Shown piece after piece: positions 7,252-15,365 of a stretch of 64,000 nucleotides of DNA (position 1 is the first letter of the stretch; every line of letters starts with the position of its first letter). Source of the stretch: an uncultured Parabacteroides sp. (lineage in GTDB: Bacteria; Bacteroidota; Bacteroidia; Bacteroidales; Tannerellaceae); NCBI GenBank assembly GCA_937894065.1, contig CALCST010000017.1, positions 1-64,000 on the forward strand, read 5' to 3'. Under the pieces are notes generated by a model, which did no database searches, had not been told where the DNA came from, and saw nothing but the letters and a program-made list of their open reading frames with translations. The position numbers and the translations under genes were made by a program.

Positions 7252-9117
7252 TTACTCTTCTGTCAGCACTCTATACAATGTTCCCAAGTCATCGGCGCCA
7301 ACCAAATCAACACCTTCACTGATAAAGAAGCGTTTGAATTTCTCTGTATCAGGAGCGCCCCACCAACGGAACAGTTTTCCTTCTGAATGCACTTTTTCCA
7401 ATATTTCACGCATCTTCTTCAATTCTGCTTCTGGCATTTCGCCCTCACCTTTCCATGTGAAGAAATCAGAATAATTGTCACTGACTACGGGATGAAGAGA
7501 TGAAGGTATATTTTTCCCCAGTTCAGATATTTTTCCATCAAGGAAAACCATACGAGTTTTTTCCTGAGGCAATGTCTTCAATGGTCTGTCTCCTGAAAGA
7601 AACAAAAGAACCGGACCTTCCTTATAAACTCCATTTTCCACACGGCAGAAATATTCCTTGTAAGGCTCAAGCATTTTCTTTAGCTGAGAATAAACCTCCT
7701 CTCCTTTTTCTTTACAATCTACCATAAGATAGAAAGGTTTGTCGCTTCCTTCATAGACTTTTCCTCCGTTATTTTTAAGTCTTTCAATCAACGGCTCTAT
7801 ATAAAGTTTACGGAAATTTATTTCAGGATTAGCTTCAGGACGTTCATGCGAAACATAAAGTTCACCTCCGATAGGCCATAAATCTGCCTCAACACAATTG
7901 AAACGATAATTCAAAGCTGTGTGTAATGGTTTTGCACGCCAATAGTCATTATGGGAAAATGCATTATAGTGTACTTTTGCCGGAAGATTAAGAAGATTAC
8001 TTATTTTCAGGAATACATCCGTATTCTCATATATTCCGGAGAAATTCTCTGCTCCCGGTCCAAAAGCATAGACAGGAACCATAACACCGCTATGTCCACC
8101 AGTAGAGAAATTACAAACGATACGTCCTTCACTGATATTTCCGTCCAAAAGAGTTAGTCCACCAGTTTCATGATCTGCAGTCACTACAACAAGTGTTTCT
8201 CCATCCTTTGCTGCCCATTCAAATATTTTTCCTACGGTTCTGTCAAAGTCGTGAACTTCCTGCATAAGCATGTTCAAATCATTGAAATGTCCGTAATCAT
8301 CAAGCTGAGAACCTTCAATCATCATAAAAAATCCGTTCTGATTCTCTTCCAGCAAATCGAGACCTTTCAACGATGCTTTTGCAAGCAAATCACCGCGAAC
8401 TGCAGGAACAGGAGTGTCAACACTGTCGGTTACACAAAACACTTTCCCATTTTCAACATCCTCCAGTTCATTCAGTGAGCGAACAATTTTGTAACCTTTA
8501 TCTTCAAGTTCGGAAAATATATTTCTTCCATCGCTTCTGTTTTCAAACAATTTGGCTCCGCCACCAAAAACATAATCAACACCACAATTAACATAATCTG
8601 CAACAATCTCTTCTTCTCTGTCTCTGTCAACATTATGACAGCAGAAATCCGCAGGAGTGGCATCCCACAAACGGCAAGTAGCAACTATTCCGCTCGACAT
8701 GCCTTTCCTGTTTGCCAACACGGCAAGAGATTCAACAGGATTACCTTTCAAATCCACTCCTACAGAATGATATTTAGTCTTATATCCTGTAGCCAAAGCT
8801 GTTCCTCCAGCTCCGGAATCTGTTATCAGTTTATCTACACAATAAGTTTTTGACAAGCCTGTATATTGGCAGTTGTCAAGCCAAAGTTTTCCTTTGTTTG
8901 CAGTCCAGGCAGAATAAACATGCATAAGGCTCATTCCGTCCCCAATCATAAGAATTACATTCTTAACTTTATTTCCGGAAGGAGGTGTAATCTTCTTTAC
9001 CTCGTAAGGTGAGTCCATCACATAAGTCTGCAAACCTTTATCCTGAGCATTGATATCGGAAGCAAAAAGCGCGGAAAAAGTTGCCGCACATAAAATCAGA
9101 TGATTTAGAATTCTCAT
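7252..9117 (-). CDS. Secreted alkaline phosphatase fused to a PI-PLC/GDPD-like C-terminal domain
   Basis: 621 aa with a signal peptide ending near INAQ (24). Residues about 50-375 are an alkaline phosphatase: VILMIGDGM (Asp60, metal), ITDSGAGGTALATG (Ser101, the phosphorylated serine), EGSQLDDYGHFND (268-280), ADHETGG (314-320) and STGGHSG (His342). From about 380 a second domain begins with AFSHNDY, then CVEADLWPIGGELYVSHE, the H-N-D / E-x-D / H pattern of glycerophosphodiester phosphodiesterase and AIM6-like PI-PLC-fold proteins. The protein probably hydrolyses phosphate esters in the periplasm; the C-terminal half could first cleave a phosphodiester. Activity of the second domain is inference. 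Convergent with the upstream operon and divergent from the hydrolase to its right. Confidence 0.85.
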   Translation of the reverse strand: MRILNHLILCAATFSALFASDINAQDKGLQTYVMDSPYEVKKITPPSGNKVKNVILMIGDGMSLMHVYSAWTANKGKLWLDNCQYTGLSKTYCVDKLITDSGAGGTALATGYKTKYHSVGVDLKGNPVESLAVLANRKGMSSGIVATCRLWDATPADFCCHNVDRDREEEIVADYVNCGVDYVFGGGAKLFENRSDGRNIFSELEDKGYKIVRSLNELEDVENGKVFCVTDSVDTPVPAVRGDLLAKASLKGLDLLEENQNGFFMMIEGSQLDDYGHFNDLNMLMQEVHDFDRTVGKIFEWAAKDGETLVVVTADHETGGLTLLDGNISEGRIVCNFSTGGHSGVMVPVYAFGPGAENFSGIYENTDVFLKISNLLNLPAKVHYNAFSHNDYWRAKPLHTALNYRFNCVEADLWPIGGELYVSHERPEANPEINFRKLYIEPLIERLKNNGGKVYEGSDKPFYLMVDCKEKGEEVYSQLKKMLEPYKEYFCRVENGVYKEGPVLLFLSGDRPLKTLPQEKTRMVFLDGKISELGKNIPSSLHPVVSDNYSDFFTWKGEGEMPEAELKKMREILEKVHSEGKLFRWWGAPDTEKFKRFFISEGVDLVGADDLGTLYRVLTEE

Positions 9118-9186
9118 ATTTCAAGTTTATCTTGTTAAGTCCAAATGCAAAATTCCTTATTTTATTCCGGAAATCAAAACGAATTT

Positions 9187-9266
9187 AGTTGACAAGGTTT
9201 CAGAAACAAGTTAACAAGAAAAAATAGCCCAAAAACATTCTAAACTTGTCAACTTCTTATCTGAAA
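9187..9266. repeat. A-family intergenic repeat
   Basis: AGTTGACAAGGTTTCAGAAA and CAAGTTAACAAG on the left face AACTTGTCAACTTC on the right across about 30 bp, an imperfect inverted repeat. It is part of a 473-bp gap (9118-9590) between divergent genes. The remainder is AT-rich, with a minus-strand -7-like CAAAGATA at 9392-9399 and a plus-strand TAAGTTTG at 9543-9550, neither with a well-spaced -33 element. Confidence 0.6.
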
Positions 9267-9590
9267 TATTTCAATCCCGAACTTAAAAAAGCAAAAGAAG
9301 CTGTCATTCTGTGGAAAGACAACCTCTTCGCAAAAATCATAAACAAAACTATAAATTAGAAACGATCCACAATATATCATTCCTCTTGTTGCAAAGATAC
9401 ATTGTTGATATTACATAGCGGTTTCAATATTATGTCAGTAGAATTTAAAAACATCCCAACTTCTTAACTTGATTCTTATTATATGTCTGTTCAGCTTTCT
9501 AAACTTCAATATGTAATATTAGGAGTTGAAGTTTTTTCTGAGTAAGTTTGCAACGTGTTTGTTGGATCTTAATAAAACAGTCATAGATTT

Positions 9591-10586
9591 ATGAAATTCA
9601 TACTTACATTTTTTATCATCATATGCAGCATCTATGCCAATGCTCAATACTCTCCGGACTTACTTGGCAACGGATTCCAATCAAAAACCATTCAGATGCC
9701 AAAAGACTATGAGGGAGATGTTGTATGTACTTTGATACGTAAGAAGTGCAACAATAAGAACTCCGACAAAGCAATACTATATATTCATGGTTATAATGAT
9801 TATTTCTTTCAATCACAATTAGGAGACAGTTGTATATCACACGGATATAATTTTTATGCCCTGGATTTACGGAAATATGGCCGTTCACTACTTGCCCATC
9901 AAGATGCTTTTTTCTGTAAAGATATCAAGGAGTATTTTGCAGACATTGATTCTGCTCTTAATATAATCAAGGAAGAAGGAAACTTGGAAATAGTTATGAT
10001 GGCTCACTCTACCGGTGGACTTATTTCATCATATTATCTGAATAACAGAGATGAAAAAACGGTAGATGCACTGGTGCTTAACAGTCCGTTTCTAGATTGG
10101 AACTTTGGATGGTTCATGGAGGACATTGTGCTTCCGACAGTTGCCGGCATAGGTTATATATTTCCGAACTTGAAAGTTCAAGGAGAAAGTAGTTCTTCAT
10201 ATGCCAACAGCCTGCTGAAAGTGTTCAAAGGCGAATGGATGTTCAACACAGACTGGAAAAAGCCTAAAGGACATCCCAAAAAGGCAGGATGGATTAAAGC
10301 GATAAATAAAGCGCAAAGATACATTCAGAAAAATTCCAACATTTCGTGTCCTGTTCTTGTTCTTTCATCAGACAAATCTTTTCCTGAGTCAAATACATGG
10401 CATGACGAATATATGAAATCTGATATAGTTCTGGATGTAAATGATATTCAGGAATATGGAGCCAAACTGGGTAAGAATGTTACTTGTGTTGAAATACAAA
10501 ACGGTATGCACGATCTTATTCTATCCGGAAAAAATTCGAGAGATTCTGCCTATAAAACAATATTTTTGTGGCTTAAACAGTTATAA
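9591..10586 (+). CDS. Secreted alpha/beta hydrolase (serine aminopeptidase/lysophospholipase type)
   Basis: 331 aa with signal peptide MKFILTFFIIICSIYANA. Alpha/beta-hydrolase features: ILYIHGYNDYF (oxyanion strand), the nucleophile elbow MMAHSTGGLISSYY (Ser in H-S-T-G-G), VLVLSSDKSFPES before the acid region, and NGMHDLIL supplying the catalytic His. The pattern is closest to S33-type hydrolases such as monoacylglycerol lipases, so an ester of a lipid or acylated glycan in the periplasm is a reasonable substrate guess. It is followed 25 bp later by the Wzi-like gene and probably co-transcribed with it. Confidence 0.8.
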   Translation: MKFILTFFIIICSIYANAQYSPDLLGNGFQSKTIQMPKDYEGDVVCTLIRKKCNNKNSDKAILYIHGYNDYFFQSQLGDSCISHGYNFYALDLRKYGRSLLAHQDAFFCKDIKEYFADIDSALNIIKEEGNLEIVMMAHSTGGLISSYYLNNRDEKTVDALVLNSPFLDWNFGWFMEDIVLPTVAGIGYIFPNLKVQGESSSSYANSLLKVFKGEWMFNTDWKKPKGHPKKAGWIKAINKAQRYIQKNSNISCPVLVLSSDKSFPESNTWHDEYMKSDIVLDVNDIQEYGAKLGKNVTCVEIQNGMHDLILSGKNSRDSAYKTIFLWLKQL

Positions 10587-10611
10587 TCCATAAAACGCCA
10601 ACATAAAATAG

Positions 10612-12099
10612 ATGAAAAATATTCGTATTAAAATTCTCACTATGATATTTAGTGGAATAATTTCTTTCAGTAATGCACAAGAAAATTATTCTGATAATTC
10701 AACATATTATAAAGCAGAATTATTCGGTTCGGCTGCAACCGGAGATTACACTCCTTTTTGGATAACCAGTAATCAATATGGTGTTGTTCCACTAAGTTCC
10801 AACAATGGATATGGAAGAGTTGGTGTTTTCCATAATCAATCGTTCGGAAAAGGATTCAGATGGAGTGCAGGACTCGACGTACTGGCTACAGCTCCACGTC
10901 ATAAGAATTTCCATATACAGCAAATTTATGCCAGTCTAGGATATAAATGCCTTGAAATGACACTGGGAAGCAAAGAGCAATATGAATCTCTTTTGGACAG
11001 GCAGATGAGTAGCGGTGATATTATGCAGTCGGCAAATGCTCGCCCAATGCCGGAATTCCATTTGGCTGTTCCAGAATTTACTGTTATTCCTCTTACCAAA
11101 GGATGGTTACAGTTCAAAGCTAACTTTAGTGTAGGAAGAACTTTTGACGACGGTTATCTTGCAGAATTTACACAAGGCAAACAGACTTACGTGGATAATG
11201 TATTGTGGCACAAAAAAGCATTATATATTCAGTTAAAAGACACACGAAACGGTTTTCCTCTTTCTGCATATATCGGTGTACAGCACGTTGCACAGTGGGG
11301 TGGAACATCTACAGACCCCAAAATTGGCGAACAACCACATTCCTTCAATGATTTCATAAGAGTATTTTTCGGATCTGAAGGAGGTTCAGATGCTACCCAG
11401 TCGGATCAGATAAATGTTTTAGGAAGTCATCACATTGGATATAACTTCGCTTTAGCTTACGAAGCTAAGAATTGGACACTGAAAGGTTATCACCAACATA
11501 TTTCATATGACAAATCCGGAATGGAATTTTATAATGGCTTTGACGGTTTATGGGGATTGCAACTTGATTTAAATAAGAATAAGTGGCTCAATAAAGTTAT
11601 CTTCGAATATTTTACAACAATGAACCAAAGCGGTCCATTCCATTATATCATATTCGACCACGATAAACATCCAGGTCGAGGTGGCGGTGGTGACGACTAT
11701 TATAATAATGGTGAATATGTTGGAGGTATGTCATATTTCAATAGAGGAACAGGTTCTCCTCTTATTCCTTCACCTGAATATAACATAGATGGTAAACTTG
11801 GTTTCCGTAGTAATAGGGTAAAAGACTGGCACATTGGTTTTGCCGGAGATATTTCCAACAATGTTTCATACAGAATTTTCTGCACAATTATGCAATCTTA
11901 CGGAACAGCTTACCAACCTTTCCTTAAACGTAAAGACGGTGTTTCTTTGCTTGCCGACATTACTTACACTCATCCTAAACTTGAAGGTTGGAAATTTGGA
12001 GGAAGTATTGGAGCCGATACCGGAGATGTTTTCGGCAACAGCTCTACAGGCTTCAGCATTAAAGTTTCAAAACATGGATTACTGAAAAAGTGGAAATGA
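10612..12099 (+). CDS. Wzi-family capsule-assembly-like outer-membrane beta-barrel
   Basis: 495 aa with a signal peptide ending SNAQ. The sequence matches the Wzi-like family seen widely in Bacteroidales: AELFGSAATGDYTPFWITSN and LSSNNGYGRVGVFH near the N-terminus, then alternating barrel strands rich in aromatic residues and a basic C-terminal strand. Wzi of Gram-negative bacteria is an outer-membrane lectin anchoring capsule; Bacteroidales homologues are largely uncharacterised. There are no capsule genes nearby; the partner is the upstream hydrolase. A hairpin-forming A-family repeat follows the stop. Confidence 0.8.
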   Translation: MKNIRIKILTMIFSGIISFSNAQENYSDNSTYYKAELFGSAATGDYTPFWITSNQYGVVPLSSNNGYGRVGVFHNQSFGKGFRWSAGLDVLATAPRHKNFHIQQIYASLGYKCLEMTLGSKEQYESLLDRQMSSGDIMQSANARPMPEFHLAVPEFTVIPLTKGWLQFKANFSVGRTFDDGYLAEFTQGKQTYVDNVLWHKKALYIQLKDTRNGFPLSAYIGVQHVAQWGGTSTDPKIGEQPHSFNDFIRVFFGSEGGSDATQSDQINVLGSHHIGYNFALAYEAKNWTLKGYHQHISYDKSGMEFYNGFDGLWGLQLDLNKNKWLNKVIFEYFTTMNQSGPFHYIIFDHDKHPGRGGGGDDYYNNGEYVGGMSYFNRGTGSPLIPSPEYNIDGKLGFRSNRVKDWHIGFAGDISNNVSYRIFCTIMQSYGTAYQPFLKRKDGVSLLADITYTHPKLEGWKFGGSIGADTGDVFGNSSTGFSIKVSKHGLLKKWK

Positions 12100-12107
12100 T
12101 AGAAAGA

Positions 12108-12178
12108 TAACGAGTTGACAAGAAGACAAGTTAACGAGATGGAGTTTAGTCTTAACTTGTTCTCTTGTCAACTCGTCA
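12108..12178. repeat. A-family inverted repeat between convergent genes
   Basis: The left arm CGAGTTGACAAGAAGACAAG (12111-12130, extending to TTAA) and the right arm CTTGTTCTCTTGTCAACTCG (12156-12175) are complementary over about 26 bp with one to two mismatches. It is the only structure between the Wzi-like gene and the metallophosphoesterase gene, and could work as a bidirectional transcription end. Confidence 0.7.
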
Positions 12179-12186
12179 CCTACCAC

Positions 12187-13260
12187 TTACCATGTTTCCT
12201 TAGACATATCTTTTGGGAAAGAGAAACGGAAATCCACACGGTTGTTCTTTGTAACAATCCATGATTCAAAGCTTCTTTCACCTTCAGTCAGTTCTATCAC
12301 TCGTCCGCCATTACCCCAAGGCACATCACAGTAAACAGTTTTTCCTCCTGTGTAACGACCGTAACCAAGAACTATACCTTTCCAAGCAGTAACATAATCA
12401 TTAACATGGTCGTGACCTGCAAATACAGCCATAACATCACCAGCTTCAAGCATTGCCGTAAATAAGCCTGAATTTACTTTTGGGGCACAAGCTTCCTCTT
12501 TACGAATACCGATAAGATAAGAATCTTCATCACGGGCTGCAAGATTGAACTCAGGTAACGGAATATGGAAAAATGCCATTGCAGGTAATGGTTTTCCTGA
12601 ATTATTCTTGGTAAACTCAGCACTGCACTGTCTATACCAGTTTATCTGATCTTGTTTTATCCAGTCATAACCTTCAGCTGCTTTTATAGGAGAATAAGAA
12701 AGGCTGTCAAAACCATAAATTACAAATGCATCTTTCTTTCCATCAGAGCTCAATATAGGAATTATGAAATTGGATTTGCCGCTTAAACCATCAACCGTAC
12801 CAGTCATATTGCCAGGCATATCTTTTATGAAATCATATATCTCACTCCTAGTCATATCCTGCTCGTCATCATGATTTCCAAAAGTCAAAGCAAATGGAAT
12901 ATTCCTTTTTATAACTGGCTCAAAAGCCCTTTCATAACATTTTGAAGCTGGTTTGTCAAAGGCTACATCACCAGTATAAATAACAAAATCAGGTTTTTCA
13001 GCATCAAGTATCTCATTCATTCTTTCTGCTGCAACTTCAGAAGCTTCATTTCCTGGTTTCCAATGAACATCTGTAAACTGAACTATTTTGAATTTACCAT
13101 TACTGTTAAATTTCAATTTACCTACATTCTTTTTGTATTCAGGTGTTTCGAGGTAATTAACTGCTGTTTTTGTTTCGTTCTGGGCATTCAAATTATTTAC
13201 GCCTATCATTGATAAAGGCAATGCACAGACTGATGTCCGCAAAAATTCTTTTCTATTCAT
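12187..13260 (-). CDS. Secreted calcineurin-like metallophosphoesterase (purple acid phosphatase/DCR2 type)
   Basis: 357 aa. The signal region MNRKEFLRTSVCALPLSMIGVNNLNAQ resembles a Tat signal but has only R-K, so export route is uncertain. The metal-binding motifs of the calcineurin-like fold are in order: FTDVHWKPG (D-x-H), YTGDVAF (G-D), LTFGNHDDEQD (G-N-H-D), FFHIPLPEF (H) and FAGHDHVND (G-H-D-H). This is a binuclear-metal phosphomonoesterase or diesterase of the periplasm. Together with the alkaline phosphatase fusion at 7252-9117 it adds to a phosphate-ester scavenging capacity. It stands alone on its strand. Confidence 0.85.
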   Translation of the reverse strand: MNRKEFLRTSVCALPLSMIGVNNLNAQNETKTAVNYLETPEYKKNVGKLKFNSNGKFKIVQFTDVHWKPGNEASEVAAERMNEILDAEKPDFVIYTGDVAFDKPASKCYERAFEPVIKRNIPFALTFGNHDDEQDMTRSEIYDFIKDMPGNMTGTVDGLSGKSNFIIPILSSDGKKDAFVIYGFDSLSYSPIKAAEGYDWIKQDQINWYRQCSAEFTKNNSGKPLPAMAFFHIPLPEFNLAARDEDSYLIGIRKEEACAPKVNSGLFTAMLEAGDVMAVFAGHDHVNDYVTAWKGIVLGYGRYTGGKTVYCDVPWGNGGRVIELTEGERSFESWIVTKNNRVDFRFSFPKDMSKETW

Positions 13261-13411
13261 TATTATGTAAGTTTTATGAGGTTTGTATTCTGAATGTAAA
13301 ATTAGCAGAATTAATCCTATATCTCAAGAATTTGTTTAATTCTGATATATTAGTTAGTATTGCACATGCAAATAATTGTTGATAACTTGGATTAGATTAT
13401 TTTCTAACACT

Positions 13412-13432
13412 GTAAGCCTCAAAGTGGCTTAC
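13412..13432 (+). promoter_or_regulatory. Small hairpin in the GH123 leader
   Basis: GTAAGCC (13412-13418) and GGCTTAC (13426-13432) form a 7-bp stem with loop TCAAAGT, 16 bp before the ATG of the GH123 gene. Its position suggests an effect on translation or mRNA stability; there is no U-tract. Confidence 0.35.
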
Positions 13433-13448
13433 CTAATAACTATTATAT

Positions 13449-15239
13449 ATGAAGAAACATATCATTTCATTGACTTTATTAGCCTCGTGCTATGTTTTAC
13501 CAATCTATGCACAGATTGATTTACCAGAATGTAATATTCAAGACTACACAGAGCTGAATGATCCGAAACCGGGAAACAATTCGGAAGAGTGGGATAAAAT
13601 CGTTCGTAAGCCCGTTTTCGCATGGGGAACTATAGATGAAAGATACGGCAAACATAGTATTCCACAATATTCAACATCCAAAGTGCACAAAGCTACTGCT
13701 TGGAAAAATGAAAGGATAAATGCTCAAGCCATTTTGTTTACCAATACAAATATAGACAAAGCTATAATTGAGGTTTCCGATTTAAGCAACGGTAAATACA
13801 AAATACCAGCCTCAGCAGTCAAAGCCAGCTTCGTGAGATACGTAATGACAGACGAACTTAATAAGGATGGCAAAGGAGGTTGCGGCGACCGTTCTGACAA
13901 ATCACAATGGGATTCTTCTCTGGTTGCCGATGTTTTGGATGTAATAAAAATTAAAGATATAGCGGCCAAAACTACTCAGCCTGTATGGATTAATGTGCAC
14001 GTTCCTGAAGATATACCAGCAGGAAAATATAAAGGAACTATTTCAATAAAAGGAGAAAATTTCAACAAACAGACTTTAAATATCCAATTAGAAGTTCTGA
14101 ACCGTACTCTTCCTAATCCTGAAAACTGGAAATTCCATCTAGATTTATGGCAGAATCCATATTCTGTAGCAAGATTCCATAATGTTCCTTTATGGAGTGA
14201 AGAACATTTTGAGAAAATGAAGCCTGTTATGAAAATACTGGCTGACGCCGGACAAAAGGTTATCACAACTAGTATAATGCACAAACCTTGGGCAGGACAA
14301 ACCGAAGACCATTTCGACAGTATGATCACCCGAATAAAAAAGATTGACGGAAATTGGGAATACAACTATGCAGTATTCGACAAATGGGTGGATTTCATGA
14401 TGAACGAAGTGGGAATTGATAAACAAATAAACTGTTATACTCTTATTCCTTGGGCTTTGACTTTCGACTATTACGACGAAGCAACAAACAGAGTTCAATT
14501 TATAAACGCTAAACCTGGCGACAAAGCTTATAATGAATATTGGGGAAGTTTCCTTAAAGATTTCGCAAAGCATCTGAAAGAAAAAGGTTGGTTTGAGAAA
14601 ACAACAATAGCTATGGACGAACGTGGTCTGGAAGCAATGAAAGAAGCTATAAAAGTTATCAAAGCTGCAGATCCGAATTTCAAGATTTCTCTTGCCGGTA
14701 ATTATCATGAAGAAATCCAAGCAGACTTATATGATTTATGCCTTGCATACAGCCATAACTTCCCTGAGAAAATAAAAGCTGAACGAGAAGCTAAAGGTAA
14801 GGTCAGTACTGTTTATACCTGTTGCGCAGAAGCACGACCAAACACTTACACATTCTCACCAACTGCAGAAGCCGTATGGATTGGCTGGCATGCTATGGCA
14901 GGTAATTACGACGGATACTTGAGATGGGCTTACAACAGTTGGACAAAAAATCCACTTCTCGATTCCAGATTCAGAACTTGGGCAGCAGGAGATTGTTATC
15001 TTGTTTATCCGGACGGAAGAAGTAGTATCAGAATGGAAAGACTAATTGAAGGTATCCAGGATTTTGAAAAAATCAGAATCCTTAAGGATGAATTCTCAAA
15101 CAAAAAACAGGATAAAAAACTTCAGCTTTTGAACAACACTGTTGATAACTTCACACCTGAAGGTCTAGCAAAAACTCAGGATTCAATGACAGAGATGGTG
15201 AATAAGGCTAAAGAAGTCTTGAACAAACTTTCAAGATAA
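13449..15239 (+). CDS. Secreted GH123-like beta-N-acetylgalactosaminidase
   Basis: 596 aa with signal peptide ending IYAQ (about 21). The N-terminal 220 residues are a beta-rich domain; the catalytic part follows (HLDLWQNPYSVARFHNVPLW). TIAMDERGLEAM contains Asp390-Glu391, matching the D-E pair of GH123 enzymes such as BvGH123, where Asp assists the substrate N-acetyl group and Glu is the acid/base. The C-terminal VWIGWHAMAGNYDGYLRWAY and GDCYLVYPDGRSSIRMERLI segments are conserved in DUF4091/GH123 proteins. GH123 releases GalNAc from glycolipid-type glycans. It is a single-gene unit bounded by a hairpin and a terminator. Confidence 0.85.
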   Translation: MKKHIISLTLLASCYVLPIYAQIDLPECNIQDYTELNDPKPGNNSEEWDKIVRKPVFAWGTIDERYGKHSIPQYSTSKVHKATAWKNERINAQAILFTNTNIDKAIIEVSDLSNGKYKIPASAVKASFVRYVMTDELNKDGKGGCGDRSDKSQWDSSLVADVLDVIKIKDIAAKTTQPVWINVHVPEDIPAGKYKGTISIKGENFNKQTLNIQLEVLNRTLPNPENWKFHLDLWQNPYSVARFHNVPLWSEEHFEKMKPVMKILADAGQKVITTSIMHKPWAGQTEDHFDSMITRIKKIDGNWEYNYAVFDKWVDFMMNEVGIDKQINCYTLIPWALTFDYYDEATNRVQFINAKPGDKAYNEYWGSFLKDFAKHLKEKGWFEKTTIAMDERGLEAMKEAIKVIKAADPNFKISLAGNYHEEIQADLYDLCLAYSHNFPEKIKAEREAKGKVSTVYTCCAEARPNTYTFSPTAEAVWIGWHAMAGNYDGYLRWAYNSWTKNPLLDSRFRTWAAGDCYLVYPDGRSSIRMERLIEGIQDFEKIRILKDEFSNKKQDKKLQLLNNTVDNFTPEGLAKTQDSMTEMVNKAKEVLNKLSR

Positions 15240-15245
15240 TAATAC

Positions 15246-15283
15246 AGTTTACAAGGTTTCAGAAACGAGTTGACAAGAGTTGC
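15246..15283. repeat. A-family partial repeat
   Basis: GTTTACAAGGTTTCAGAAAC followed by GAGTTGACAAGAG is one arm of the family, 7 bp after the GH123 stop; no opposite arm is present before the terminator. Confidence 0.55.
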
Positions 15284-15306
15284 AATTCTTCAACCCATAT
15301 TAATAA

Positions 15307-15341
15307 AAAACACCGGTACTTAGCTCAAATACCGGTGTTTT
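15307..15341. terminator. Bidirectional terminator between GH123 gene and bamA
   Basis: AAAACACCGGTA (15307-15318) pairs with TACCGGTGTTTT (15330-15341), with further T residues on the plus side and A residues on the other, so it serves both convergent genes. Confidence 0.85.
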
Positions 15342-15365
15342 TTATGATTGAATGTATTCTTCAAA

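Noticed and set aside
13449..15239. GH123 and the GH109-like gene as one GalNAc-degrading cluster
   Set aside because: They are 6.5 kb apart on separate transcripts with unrelated genes and terminators between; shared function is not supported by layout.
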